Notes: generated by a model not told the origin, from the letters alone. A DNA stretch of 53,675 nucleotides from Planctomycetota bacterium (GCA_017303555.1 JAFLCN010000024.1:1-53675), one strand, 5' to 3'. Shown: positions 16,867 to 25,269, counted from the first letter of the stretch. A program made the numbers and translations.

Positions 16867-16925
16867 CCAAAATCCAAAATCCAAAATCTGAAATCTGATT
16901 CCCTCTGTGCCTCTGCGCCTCTGTG
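16867..16925. repeat. CCAAAAT heptamers followed by CTCTGTGC octamers
   Basis: Between the convergent aldo/keto reductase and holA genes. CCAAAAT is repeated at 16867, 16874 and 16881, then decays through CTGAAAT to CTGATTC with the same 7-bp phase. It is followed by three near-identical 8-mers of the form CTCTGTGC. Similar CTCCGTGG-type sequence appears near 53530. Confidence 0.8.
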
Positions 16926-16936
16926 GTGATTGCCTT

Positions 16937-17947
16937 TCAGGCCGCGCAAACTTCCGCAAACTTCATCGCCAAAATCTCCGCCGACCGCTCCGGCTCACCC
17001 AATCCCGTCTTCTGGGCCACATCCGCCTTCACGCACGCATCAAACAACTCCGCCGCGGCAATCGGATCAATCTTTCCCGCCGTCCGCAGGATGATGTCCT
17101 TGCTCGGGCCGAAGAGCTTGAGCGTGCCGACGAGCGCAAACGGATTCACCCCGGCGCGGATGCCCCGCGCAGCGCCGTGCAGCTTGCGTGCGAGATCCGT
17201 CATCGCCCAGATGATCATCACCGTCGGCTGGCGAGAGATCTGGATCAGGTCGCGCACGTGCGCCACCGCCTGCGCGGAATCGCCGCTGACCAGCGTGGCC
17301 TGAATGTCCCACACCTCTTCCTCGCGCGAGCGCCCCACAAACCGGGCGATCAGATCGGTCGTGATCACCCCCGGTTTGTCGCCCGCGACAGCCAGTTTCG
17401 CAAGTTCGCAGTCGATGCGTCCGAGTTCGGTGCCCACGCGCTCGACGAGCGCCTGCGCCGCCTTGAGGTCCATTTTCGCCGCGTGGCGCTTCTCCGCTCG
17501 CTTCATCGCCCAGGTCACCGCCTGCGATTCTTCAATTTCATCGCAGGTGACGATTGTGCCCACCGCCTCGATCATCTCGTCCAGTTTGCCCTTGTGCCAC
17601 TTGGTCGCCCGCAGCACCAGCGTCGCCCCGTCGCTCGGTTCCTGCGCATACCGCTCCACCAGCGGACGCTTGTCCTCCTTCACAAACTGGTCCGCGTTGT
17701 CCACCACCACCATCTTGTGCTGCTGCATCAACCCGAAGCTGCGGCACTCGTCCAGCACCTCCGCCAGATTCGCGTTCTGCCCATCAAACGTCAGCACATC
17801 CATCTCGCCGTGCTTCGCCAGCAGCTTCTCTCTCAGCGCCTGCGTGTGCTCGCCCGCGATGAACGAGTCGGACCCGACCAGTAGCACCACGCGGCAGTCC
17901 GTGTCCAGTGCCTTCCGCGGGCCCGAAGATGATGCTTTCTTCGCCAT
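16937..17947 (-). CDS. holA: DNA polymerase III subunit delta
   Basis: A 336-residue clamp-loader delta subunit, which opens the sliding clamp during replication. The N-terminus RVVLLVGSDSFIAGEHTQAL and the following FDGQNANLAEVLDECRSFGL match the ATPase-like domain I. The middle ELGRIDCELAKLAVAGD is the most conserved HolA segment, and the C-terminal collar region runs from about residue 220 (LIQISRQPTVMIIWAM). Length and order are normal. It is head to tail with the repeat region 16867-16925 at its 3' end, and its 5' end overlaps the annotated start of the divergent MFS gene by 40 nt. Confidence 0.9.
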   Translation of the reverse strand: MAKKASSSGPRKALDTDCRVVLLVGSDSFIAGEHTQALREKLLAKHGEMDVLTFDGQNANLAEVLDECRSFGLMQQHKMVVVDNADQFVKEDKRPLVERYAQEPSDGATLVLRATKWHKGKLDEMIEAVGTIVTCDEIEESQAVTWAMKRAEKRHAAKMDLKAAQALVERVGTELGRIDCELAKLAVAGDKPGVITTDLIARFVGRSREEEVWDIQATLVSGDSAQAVAHVRDLIQISRQPTVMIIWAMTDLARKLHGAARGIRAGVNPFALVGTLKLFGPSKDIILRTAGKIDPIAAAELFDACVKADVAQKTGLGEPERSAEILAMKFAEVCAA

Positions 17948-19398
17948 TCCTTCAAGCGTATCGCGCGGGCGGCGGCGGAAAATACCGTGTCAATTGCGTA
18001 CTTCCGCGAATCCCGGCATCCTGCCTAGCGTCGAACCACTTCGACAAGGTCGCCAGCCAGAAAGTCAGCGCCGCCGCCATTCCGACGAAAAAAGAAAGTC
18101 CCAGGGGCAAACTGGCCGCCATCGTGCTCTCGCACGCCGTGGTCGATTTCTTTTCCGCTCTGGTTATCCCGATCCTCAGCGTGCTCGAAGGCCGCGCCCA
18201 TATGTCCCCGGCCGAGGGTGCGATGCTGGTCGCGGTCGGGTCCCTCTCGAGTGGCGTCATCCAGCCCATCGTCGCGATTGTCGGCGATAAGCGCGACACA
18301 CGCGTCCTGGGAACCATCGGCCTCATCGTCGCCGCCGTCGCGATCGGCCTCATCGGCTACGCAGATAGTTTTTGGAAACTCGCCCTGCTCCAGATCATCG
18401 GTACCGCGGGAGTGGGGGCCTTCCATCCGCCCGCCGCTGCCGTCATGGGCCACCTGGCCGGAAAAAACCGCGCCGTCGCGGTTTCGGTCTTCTTCGCCGC
18501 AGGAATCCTGGGCGGCTCGATCGGTTCGGTCGCGGCGCCCCGGTGGGCCGCGACGCTCGGGATCAAGTCGTTCCTCTGGGGCGTGATCCCCGCCCTGCTT
18601 GTCGCCGTCATCCTCGCCTGGGCCACGCACGGCTCGGCACACCGTCACGCCCACGCTCATTCCACGCACCGGGCTTTGCCAAAGAAGGAACGGGCCGCCC
18701 GCTGGAACGCGGTCTGGGTTCTCTACGCCGTCAACGCGATGCGCTTTACGGTCAACATGGCGATGGTTCAACTGCTCGTCCGGTGGAGCGAGCTGTACAC
18801 GCTCTCTCAAAGCGGCGTTGCCGGCCCGATCTCGCCCACGATGAAGGCGGCGCTCCTCACGCCCGAACTCCGACTCGCCTCCGCCGGAGTCAACGGTCCG
18901 CTCCAGGCCGCGATGGGCTTGGGGATGGGTGTCTTCGGCCTGCTCGTCGGCTGGCTCGTCCCGCACAATCGCGCCCGCCTCGCCATGATCGTGACCCCCT
19001 GCCTCGGGGCGATCGCCGTTGCCACCATGCCACTCACGAGCACCATGTGGGCCGCTTTCCTCCTCAGCGTGCTCGTCGGGGGCGGCTACGCGGGCACAAT
19101 GCCCCTCTCGATCGCCGCGGCACAGCGCCTTTTGCCCCACCGGACCACACTCGCCTCCGGCCTCATGATGGGGGGGGCCTGGTCGCTCGCCTTTGTCGGC
19201 CCCCCGATCGCCCAGTGGATTTACGCGGGGACCGGGGGCAGCCTTGCGACCGTCGGTGTCGTTTTTGCAGTGATGCTGGTGGTCTCGGGCCTCATTATCC
19301 TGCTGATTCCCCGGCGATTGCTCGATCAGGGCGAGGCCGTCATGCACGCAAAGGACGCAGTTGCAGTTCCTGACACCGCCGGGCTGGTTGCGGAGTGA
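17908..19398 (+). CDS. MFS transporter (fosmidomycin-resistance-like)
   Basis: A major facilitator protein with about 12 hydrophobic helices, the first at roughly residue 70 (KLAAIVLSHAVVDFFSALVIPIL). The opening helix with SHAVVDFF, the GIIQP-like segment SSGVIQPIVAIVGDKRDTR and GAFHPPAAAVMGHL closely resemble the Fsr/fosmidomycin-resistance group. A His-rich loop (HGSAHRHAHAHSTHRALP) lies between the two halves, near residue 250, and could bind metal. The start is uncertain: the ATG at 17908 overlaps holA by 40 nt, other ATGs are at 17929 and 17932, and no clear Shine-Dalgarno sequence is seen; the true start may be nearer the first helix. The transported compound is unknown. Confidence 0.85.
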   Translation: MPSAGPKMMLSSPFLQAYRAGGGGKYRVNCVLPRIPASCLASNHFDKVASQKVSAAAIPTKKESPRGKLAAIVLSHAVVDFFSALVIPILSVLEGRAHMSPAEGAMLVAVGSLSSGVIQPIVAIVGDKRDTRVLGTIGLIVAAVAIGLIGYADSFWKLALLQIIGTAGVGAFHPPAAAVMGHLAGKNRAVAVSVFFAAGILGGSIGSVAAPRWAATLGIKSFLWGVIPALLVAVILAWATHGSAHRHAHAHSTHRALPKKERAARWNAVWVLYAVNAMRFTVNMAMVQLLVRWSELYTLSQSGVAGPISPTMKAALLTPELRLASAGVNGPLQAAMGLGMGVFGLLVGWLVPHNRARLAMIVTPCLGAIAVATMPLTSTMWAAFLLSVLVGGGYAGTMPLSIAAAQRLLPHRTTLASGLMMGGAWSLAFVGPPIAQWIYAGTGGSLATVGVVFAVMLVVSGLIILLIPRRLLDQGEAVMHAKDAVAVPDTAGLVAE

Positions 19399-19423
19399 CC
19401 GGACGACTTTGGGCAGGTATACT
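19395..19423 (+). promoter_or_regulatory. Sigma-70-like promoter of tRNA-Ile
   Basis: A GTGACC box (19395-19400) and a TATACT box (19418-19423) are separated by 17 nt, 60 nt before the tRNA. The leader then contains a perfect CCCGAG-ATTG-CTCGGG hairpin (19429-19444). The -35 overlaps the MFS stop codon region. Confidence 0.6.
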
Positions 19424-19481
19424 CGCGACCCGAGATTGCTCGGGGGTCCGACCCGCCTTTGGGGCCGGAAGGGAAAAGTTC

Positions 19482-19555
19482 GGGATTGTAGCTCAGCTGG
19501 CTAGAGCGCACCCCTGATAAGGGTGAGGTCGGTGGTTCGAGTCCACTCAGTCCCA
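19482..19555 (+). tRNA. tRNA-Ile (anticodon GAT)
   Basis: A 74-nt cloverleaf. The acceptor stem GGGATTG pairs with CAGTCCC, the D arm is GCTC/GAGC, the anticodon stem is CACCC/GGGTG with loop CTGATAA (GAT at 19516-19518), and the T arm has GGTTCGAGTCC. The discriminator base is A; CCA is not encoded. No rRNA genes are adjacent, so this copy is outside an rrn operon within the window. Confidence 0.97.
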
Positions 19556-19598
19556 TTGAAAGTTGACGCCCGGTTTGTGGCGTCGAAGTTCCGGATGA

Positions 19599-19632
19599 AG
19601 GGGCGGCCCGTAAGGACGCCCCTGCTTTGTTT
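19599..19632 (+). terminator. Hairpin terminator after tRNA-Ile
   Basis: A perfect 7-bp stem AGGGGCG/CGCCCCT (19599-19605 with 19617-19623) is followed by GCTTTGTTTG. A second hairpin, GACGCC/GGCGTC (19565-19584), lies between it and the tRNA. Confidence 0.5.
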
Positions 19633-19733
19633 GTGCCCTCAACTTTGGAACCGGTTCCATCCCGTTCCACGGCGAGGGAAGAATGGAACGTGAGGCCGCC
19701 GGACAATCCGCCGCGTGGCCGCGGGAGTGCATC

Positions 19734-20042
19734 ATGCGGATCGACGTCATCGGACGCAATTTGGAAATCACCAAGGCGATCAAGGACCACGCGGAGGGCA
19801 AGGCCGACAAGCTCCCCAAGTTCTACGACGGCGTGCAGGCCGTCCGATTCACGATCTCCAAGATTGATCACCAGCACAAGGGCTCGTTCGATGTCGAACT
19901 CGTCATCGACGTCGAGAAGCACGACGATTTCGTGAGCCACTGCAAGGGCGAGGATGTGTACGGCGCGATCGACGAAGTCGTCCACAAGGGCTCGCGCCAA
20001 CTCGCCGAGTTCAAGGAAAAGCTCAAGATCGAGAAGCGGTAA
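19734..20042 (+). CDS. hpf: Ribosome hibernation promoting factor (short HPF)
   Basis: A 102-residue short HPF/RaiA-type protein that binds the 30S decoding region in stationary phase. From the ATG at 19734 it reads MRIDVIGRNLEITKAIKDHAEGK, the family opening, and ends DVYGAIDEVVHKGSRQLAEFKEKL, the conserved second helix. GGGAG lies about 7 nt upstream. The open frame extends 17 residues further, without support. The gene is followed by ptsN and ptsH, an order like the proteobacterial rpoN-hpf-ptsN-npr cluster. Confidence 0.93.
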   Translation: MRIDVIGRNLEITKAIKDHAEGKADKLPKFYDGVQAVRFTISKIDHQHKGSFDVELVIDVEKHDDFVSHCKGEDVYGAIDEVVHKGSRQLAEFKEKLKIEKR

Positions 20043-20130
20043 ATCCCCGATCCGGGTTCGTCCGGCCTGTGTGCGCAGCCGGAGTTCTCCCCGTCATCAC
20101 GGTCCGATCGCGGTTTCAGGAGTGTCGCGC

Positions 20131-20610
20131 GTGCTCAAGTTCGCACAACTCATCGCCCCCGGAGCGATCGTTTCGCAGTTGCGTTCCACGCAGCGCGACG
20201 AAACCATCGCCGAGCTGATCGACTCCATCGTCGCTTCCGGTGTCATACCGGCCGCCATCCGCGACGAACTGATGCTCAAGGTGCTCGAGCGCGAACGCAA
20301 AGGATCCACCGGCTTCGGCCGGGGCGTCGCCGTCCCGCACGTCAAGCACAAGAGCATCTCCAAGATGACCGCCGCCATCGGCCTCTCCCAGCGCGGCATC
20401 GACTTCAACGCCCTCGACAAGCAGCCCGTCCACTCCGTCGTGCTGCTGGTCAGCCCGGAAGACAAGCCCGAAGAACACCTTCAGGCCATGGAAGTCATCT
20501 TCAAGAATCTTTCCAAAGAGACCTTCCGGCGCATGCTCCGCCAGGCCGCTTCCGCCGACGACGTTCGCCAACTCCTGTCCGACGCCGACAACCAGCAACT
20601 CCCGGCCTAA
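20131..20610 (+). CDS. ptsN: PTS EIIA-Ntr-like protein (PtsN)
   Basis: A 159-residue EIIA domain of the nitrogen-type phosphotransferase system. The phosphorylated His is His70 in GFGRGVAVPHVKHKSI, the PtsN signature. The N-terminus (LIAPGAIVSQLRSTQRDETIAELIDSIV) and C-terminus (NLSKETFRRMLRQAASADDVRQLL) also match. The start is GTG at 20131 with AGGAG 8 nt upstream; another GTG three codons earlier lacks this spacing. There is no membrane IIB or IIC component nearby, which supports a regulatory rather than transport role. Confidence 0.92.
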   Translation: MLKFAQLIAPGAIVSQLRSTQRDETIAELIDSIVASGVIPAAIRDELMLKVLERERKGSTGFGRGVAVPHVKHKSISKMTAAIGLSQRGIDFNALDKQPVHSVVLLVSPEDKPEEHLQAMEVIFKNLSKETFRRMLRQAASADDVRQLLSDADNQQLPA

Positions 20611-20677
20611 GCCGTCGCGCCGCACGCACTCCCCACTGATGCCCGCGACGCACTTGTTCCGCGCTCACAATCTCGAC

Positions 20678-20705
20678 CCGAAATCCGAAATCCGAAATCC
20701 GAAAT
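20678..20705. repeat. Four tandem CCGAAAT heptamers before ptsH
   Basis: Four perfect CCGAAAT copies at 20678, 20685, 20692 and 20699, ending 5 nt before the ptsH ATG. They occupy the position of the Shine-Dalgarno sequence, and none is recognisable within them. Confidence 0.9.
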
Positions 20706-20710
20706 CGTCC

Positions 20711-20983
20711 ATGCCCCGCATCGAAACCCAAGTCACCATCGTCAACCGCCTCGGGCTCCACGCCCGGCCCGCGATGACCTTTGTTGACCTGGCTTCGACC
20801 TTCGCGAGCGACATCACGGTCCGCAAGGACGACACCGAAGTGGACGGCAAGTCCATCATGCAAATGATGATGCTCGCCGCGGCACAGGGCTCTGTGCTCC
20901 ACGTCGTCGCGACCGGCGACGACGCCGAATCCGCCATCTCCAAGCTGAAAAAGCTCGTCGAGAGCGGCTTCGACGAAGAGTGA
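20711..20983 (+). CDS. ptsH: HPr/NPr phosphocarrier protein
   Basis: A 90-residue HPr. The phosphorylated residue is His17 in NRLGLHARPAMTFV, and the regulatory Ser is Ser48 in VDGKSIMQMMML, so both HPr control sites are kept. It would carry phosphate from enzyme I to PtsN. Enzyme I is not in the window. The frame continues upstream through the heptamer array to an ATG at 20639; I take 20711 because homologues begin at this point, though no Shine-Dalgarno sequence supports it. Confidence 0.93.
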   Translation: MPRIETQVTIVNRLGLHARPAMTFVDLASTFASDITVRKDDTEVDGKSIMQMMMLAAAQGSVLHVVATGDDAESAISKLKKLVESGFDEE

Positions 20984-21034
20984 GTTCCGCGAATCCGTCC
21001 GCGGCTCCGGCCTGCGCAGCCGCCACTCCGAATG

Positions 21035-21055
21035 CCGCCGCTCTTCGGCGGTTTC
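21035..21055 (+). terminator. Weak hairpin terminator after ptsH
   Basis: CCGCCG-CTCTT-CGGCGG (21035-21051) followed by TTTC, about 50 nt beyond the ptsH stop in the convergent gap with coaB. The T run is short, so termination strength is uncertain. Confidence 0.45.
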
Positions 21056-21189
21056 GGTCTCCATCTCATCAATCGGGAGCCTGCCGCGAAATCGGTGTGA
21101 GATTCCAGGCCGGAGAGTGGTTCTCCATCGCAGAACGACAGTCGAAACCGGCGGCTTTGCGATGGACGGAGTTGCGCCATCTCATTGTG

Positions 21190-21972
21190 TCAAAGGGCGG
21201 TGGGAAGCGGCGGCAAGACTCCTCCCGACCTCGCCGTCGAGCGATCGGTCGATGCCGCTGATTGCAACAAGCCCTGCGCCTGTTTGCAAACGCGGGTTCT
21301 TGATTCACTCATCGGCGTGGTACGTCGCGCTTCGTCCCCCACAAGGTCCAGCAACCACGGTGCGAACGCTCTCTTGGTCATGACCCGCGGCGTGTCTGCC
21401 CGCCGACCATCCCTGAAGAGCACCATTGCCTCCACGGTCTCGGAATCCATCGTGGCCAGCGGATTGCCCACAACCATGTCGATTTGCTTCTTGACGAGCT
21501 TTCTCTGCGCGGATTCGAGAAGCCCTTCGCGCGGTTCGAGCGCAAAGCCGACAAAGAGCTGATCGGGGCGGCGGCAGGCCGAGATTCCCGCGAGCAGATC
21601 GGGCGTTGGCTCGAGTTCGAGAACAAGCGGAGCATCTGTTCGGCGAAACTTGCCTCCGGACATCGCGGGGTTGGGCTTGGGCCGGTAGTCCGCGACCGCC
21701 GCGGCCATGATGAGAATGTCCGCCTTGGGGGCATGCGCACCGAGGAGCGATTGCAGATCGGCGCACGTGCGGAAGCGGATGACTTGCACCGCAAGCTCGC
21801 TCGGTTCAGCCGTGCCGGGGCCGAGGAGCAGAGTGACCTGCCAACCACGAGCAACCGCCGCTTCCGAGAGAGCGACACCCATCCGGCCGGATGAGCGATT
21901 TCCGAGAAAGCGCACCGAATCGATGGGCTCGTGCGTCGGGCCTGCGGTGATCAGGAGTCGTGGAGGATTCAT
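21190..21972 (-). CDS. coaB: Phosphopantothenate-cysteine ligase (stand-alone CoaB)
   Basis: A 260-residue CoaB, which joins 4'-phosphopantothenate and cysteine in coenzyme A synthesis. The Rossmann start LLITAGPTHEPIDSVRFLGNRSSGRMG is diagnostic; ADILIMAAAVADYRP and ALEPREGLLESAQRKLVKK follow, then the nucleotide-binding core NPL. In most bacteria CoaB is fused to the CoaC decarboxylase; here the flavin-binding CoaC half is absent, and none is adjacent. The last 35 residues are poorly conserved. It is the distal gene of the minus-strand run that starts at 31063, 30 nt after the GH63 stop. Confidence 0.88.
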   Translation of the reverse strand: MNPPRLLITAGPTHEPIDSVRFLGNRSSGRMGVALSEAAVARGWQVTLLLGPGTAEPSELAVQVIRFRTCADLQSLLGAHAPKADILIMAAAVADYRPKPNPAMSGGKFRRTDAPLVLELEPTPDLLAGISACRRPDQLFVGFALEPREGLLESAQRKLVKKQIDMVVGNPLATMDSETVEAMVLFRDGRRADTPRVMTKRAFAPWLLDLVGDEARRTTPMSESRTRVCKQAQGLLQSAASTDRSTARSGGVLPPLPTAL

Positions 21973-22002
21973 CTGCTTCTTCTCATTCGGGCCGAACGGT
22001 CC

Positions 22003-24807
22003 TCAGGCAGTGCCGACAGCGGAGCGAGAACGCGGGGTCCTGAATTCGGATGCCGCGCGGGCGTGCGCGTGACCATCAAACGGCACCCGGTTCGAGCGAA
22101 GCATCTCGCTGATGAGGGCCGTCCAGCCGGTTTGGTGTGTAGCACCCAGGCCGCGGCCGTCGTCGGCGTGAAAGTGCTCGTGAAAATACACAAGGTCCTT
22201 CCAGTGCACATCGTGACCAAATCGCTTGTCCTCCCCGTGGCAGGGGCGGTTGCCGCCCGCGTCCGGGAGAAAGAGACGGACGAGTCGGGCGCGGATCTCG
22301 TCCGCGGCCTGCTGAAGGGTGTATCGTCGGCCGTCAGAACTCTCCACGGTGAGCGTGTCGCCGTAGTAATGGTGGTAACGCTCGAGAGCCTCGATGATGA
22401 GGTAGTTGAGCGGAAACCAGATGGGCCCGCGCCAGTTCGAGTTTCCTCCGAAGAGCGAGGTGTTGGATTCGCCCGGGCAATAGTCAACTCGGTGTTCATC
22501 ACTTCCGACGCGAATGACATATGGGTTATCTTGATGATGCCTGGAAACCGAGCGAATGCCGAAGGGGGAAAGGAACTCCGTTTCGGAAAGCAGGTACTTC
22601 ACGACCCGCACGAGACGGTCCTTCGTCGGAATCGCGAGTAGGCGGTGCGAGCTCGCCACAGAAAGTGACTCCCGGTTTCCATCGTGTGAACTGCCGAGCG
22701 TCTCCGCCCAGGGCAGGTCCTTGCGGTACTTGAGGAACCACTCCATGCGGCACTTGAAATCGGGAAGGCGATCGATGACGTCACTTTCCAGCACTTCGAC
22801 CGCGAGCAGCGGGATGATCCCCACGAGCGAGCGAACCCGGAGCTGCGTGATCTGTTCCCCCATGCGGATCTGGTCGTAGTAGAAACCGTCCTGTTCATTC
22901 CACAGGCCCGTGCCGCCGAGCGTGTTCATGGCATCGGTGATGGCGATGAAATGCTCAAAGAACTTGGTGGCGATGTCCTCGTACGCCGGATCTTCGCGTG
23001 CAAGTTCGAGCGCCATGCTCAGCATTGTCCCGCAGTAGAACGCCATCCATGCGGTGCCGTCGGCTTGTTCGAGTTGCCCGCCGGTCGGGAGCGGGCGCGA
23101 GCGATCAAAGACGCCAATGTTGTCAAGTCCGAGGAATCCGCCGGCGAACAGGTTTTTTCCGGTCGGATCCTTCCGGTTCACCCACCAGTTGAAGTTGAGT
23201 AACAGTTTTTGGAAGCAGCGGCCAAGGAACAGGCGGTCGCGCTGTCCCTTCTCTCCGGTCATCTTGTACACGCGCCAGACCGCCCATGCATGAACGGGGG
23301 GATTGACATCGCCGAAGGCGAATTCGTATGCGGGGAGCTGTCCGCTGGGGTGCATGTACCACTCGCGCAGGAGAAGCACGAGCTGCCCCTTTGCAAATTG
23401 CGGATCGAGACGGGCAAAGGGGATCATCTGAAAGGCAAGGTCCCACGCGGCGTACCACGGGTATTCCCACTTGTCGGGCATCGAGATGATGTCTTTGTTG
23501 TTCAGGTGCAGCCAGTCGGCGTTTCGTCCGCTCTTCCTCGATTCGGGCGGCTTTGGTTGGCCGACATCGCCGTGAATCCACTTCGGAACATCGAAGTAGT
23601 AAAACTGTTTGCTCCAGAGAAGCCCCGCCGATGCCTGACGGGCGATGAGCCGCTCGGGTTCGGAAAGCAAGTCATGGCGACGTGGCGCGGCGTTGTAGAA
23701 CTCGTCCGCTTCACGAATTCGGGCGGCGAACACGCGGTCGCTTTCGCCGAGATCAAGTTTGTCCGGCGAATTCGTTTGTGCTTTGACGAGACGGGCGCGA
23801 ACGATTGCTGTCGCGCCGGCAGCGATGGTCAGCGTGTACCACGCCGCGGCTTTCGTGCCCATCGGCGTCGGATTGACGGCGTCCGTATCGCCATTCACCA
23901 CGCGTCGATGGAACGCGTCTTTACGATACGGCGACTCGCTTGGAACGCCCCAGAGACGCTCGCCGTTCGAGACATTGTCCGTGAAAAGAGTCGTAGGGGC
24001 ACGAAGTTCGGGTCCGGTTTCCAACTGCAAAACGTACTGGCCGAGCTCCTCATGGCTCGCGGCGATGCAACACGCGCCATCGGCCTTCAGCATTGGCTTG
24101 ATGCCGCACGAGCCCAAACTCGCAGCGCCGCAGCCCCACGACCAGGCTTTGCGGAACCAGAGCGTGGGGAGCAGGTGCAGCGTGGCCGCTTCCGCTCCAC
24201 GGTTCGAGACGCTGATGCGGATGTGCAGATCTTCCGGTGCGGCCTTGGCGTACTCGACCTGAACATCCCAGTATCCTGCATCGAAAACGCCGGCGTCGCT
24301 GAGCTCAAACTCTCTCGCGTCACGTCCGCGCCGGCGATTCTCTTCAACAAGCTGCGCGTACGGAAACTCGGCCTGGGGGTACTTGTAAAGGGCTTTCAGG
24401 TACGAATGCGTCGGCGTGGAGTCGAGGTAGAAATAGTGCTCCTTCACGTCTTCGCCGTGGTTGCCCTCCGGCCCAGTCAGACCGAAGAGACGCTCCTTGA
24501 GAATCGGGTCTTTGCCGTTCCAGAGCGCCAGCGCAAAGCAAAGCCGGGATTCGTCGTCCGAGATGCCGAGCAGTCCGTCCTCACCCCAGCGGTACGCGCG
24601 GCTGCGCGCGTGATCGTGCGGGAAAGAGTTCCAGCAATCGCCATCCGCGGCATAGTCCTCGCGCACCGTGCCCCATTGGCGCTCGCTGAGATACGGCCCC
24701 CAGCGCTTCCAAGGCGCCCGGCGCGCGTCGGCTTCAGCAAGGCGCTGCGATTCCGGATCGTTTGCGGCAGCAAAAGAGCCGCGCTGCTTGGAGATCGTCT
24801 GGGCCAT
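22003..24807 (-). CDS. GH63-like glucosidase
   Basis: A 934-residue, apparently cytosolic protein (no signal peptide). The opening segment RWGPYLSERQWGTVREDYAADGDCW and PHDHARSRAYRWGEDGLLG are characteristic of bacterial glycoside hydrolase family 63 proteins. The (alpha/alpha)6 barrel follows: NLFAGGFLGLDNIGVF, ADGTAWMAFYCGTMLSMALELA, GTGLWNEQDGFYYDQ and NWRGPIWFPLNYLIIEAL. Family members act on glucosyl linkages, for example in oligosaccharides or glucosylglycerate; the substrate here cannot be read. It lies at the end of a cluster with glucose-dehydrogenase-like and GMC oxidoreductase genes, which would fit glucose release followed by oxidation. Confidence 0.87.
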   Translation of the reverse strand: MAQTISKQRGSFAAANDPESQRLAEADARRAPWKRWGPYLSERQWGTVREDYAADGDCWNSFPHDHARSRAYRWGEDGLLGISDDESRLCFALALWNGKDPILKERLFGLTGPEGNHGEDVKEHYFYLDSTPTHSYLKALYKYPQAEFPYAQLVEENRRRGRDAREFELSDAGVFDAGYWDVQVEYAKAAPEDLHIRISVSNRGAEAATLHLLPTLWFRKAWSWGCGAASLGSCGIKPMLKADGACCIAASHEELGQYVLQLETGPELRAPTTLFTDNVSNGERLWGVPSESPYRKDAFHRRVVNGDTDAVNPTPMGTKAAAWYTLTIAAGATAIVRARLVKAQTNSPDKLDLGESDRVFAARIREADEFYNAAPRRHDLLSEPERLIARQASAGLLWSKQFYYFDVPKWIHGDVGQPKPPESRKSGRNADWLHLNNKDIISMPDKWEYPWYAAWDLAFQMIPFARLDPQFAKGQLVLLLREWYMHPSGQLPAYEFAFGDVNPPVHAWAVWRVYKMTGEKGQRDRLFLGRCFQKLLLNFNWWVNRKDPTGKNLFAGGFLGLDNIGVFDRSRPLPTGGQLEQADGTAWMAFYCGTMLSMALELAREDPAYEDIATKFFEHFIAITDAMNTLGGTGLWNEQDGFYYDQIRMGEQITQLRVRSLVGIIPLLAVEVLESDVIDRLPDFKCRMEWFLKYRKDLPWAETLGSSHDGNRESLSVASSHRLLAIPTKDRLVRVVKYLLSETEFLSPFGIRSVSRHHQDNPYVIRVGSDEHRVDYCPGESNTSLFGGNSNWRGPIWFPLNYLIIEALERYHHYYGDTLTVESSDGRRYTLQQAADEIRARLVRLFLPDAGGNRPCHGEDKRFGHDVHWKDLVYFHEHFHADDGRGLGATHQTGWTALISEMLRSNRVPFDGHAHARAASEFRTPRSRSAVGTA

Positions 24808-24819
24808 GGGTTCCCTTTG

Positions 24820-25269
24820 TCAAAGTTTGAGTCGTGCGCGCGGCGACCGAGCCGGAGCAGCGCTTCCGGCGCGGAGGCGAACGCCAACAAGTGGAATCTC
24901 CGCGCGGCGAATCGCGAGAATCGTGGATGAGCCCGCAAAGACAACGACCGCGAGCGCGAAGAGCAGGCCGCCGTCGCTCTGAACAACGATGCCGAGCCTG
25001 GTCAGGTGGCTCATGATCGCGCCGGAGATCACGGCCAGCGCGAGAATCGCACCAAACACAATCGTGCGGGGCGTCAGCAGGAGCACCACGGCGATGAGCT
25101 CAGCGATTCCGCTCGCGATGCGGCCGAAGGGCTCCATGCCGAGGGTGCGGAAGATGTACTTGCTCTCCTCCGCGCCCGTGAACTTGAAGAAGAGGGTTTG
25201 AAAGAGAATCGCGGCGACGAGGATCTGAAGGATCCAACTGGCGATTCGCGCAGTGCTGGAGAGAGTCAT
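24820..25269 (-). CDS. DoxX-like membrane protein
   Basis: A 149-residue protein with four hydrophobic helices: ILQILVAAILFQTLFFKFTG, ASGIAELIAVVLLLTP, TIVFGAILALAVISGAIMSHL and GGLLFALAVVVFAGSSTIL. The FKFTG element and the helix layout match DoxX/DoxD-like proteins, often linked to redox or quinone processes. The C-terminus is Arg/Ala-rich. It lies 12 nt upstream of the GH63 gene on the same strand. The function is unproven for most of the family. Confidence 0.78.
   Translation of the reverse strand: MTLSSTARIASWILQILVAAILFQTLFFKFTGAEESKYIFRTLGMEPFGRIASGIAELIAVVLLLTPRTIVFGAILALAVISGAIMSHLTRLGIVVQSDGGLLFALAVVVFAGSSTILAIRRAEIPLVGVRLRAGSAAPARSPRARLKL

Noticed and set aside
16867..20705. CRISPR array
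   Set aside because: Units are 7 bp and contiguous with no spacers, and no cas genes are present.
23209..24930. 573-residue plus-strand open frame
   Set aside because: Antisense to the GH63 gene with no recognisable domain.
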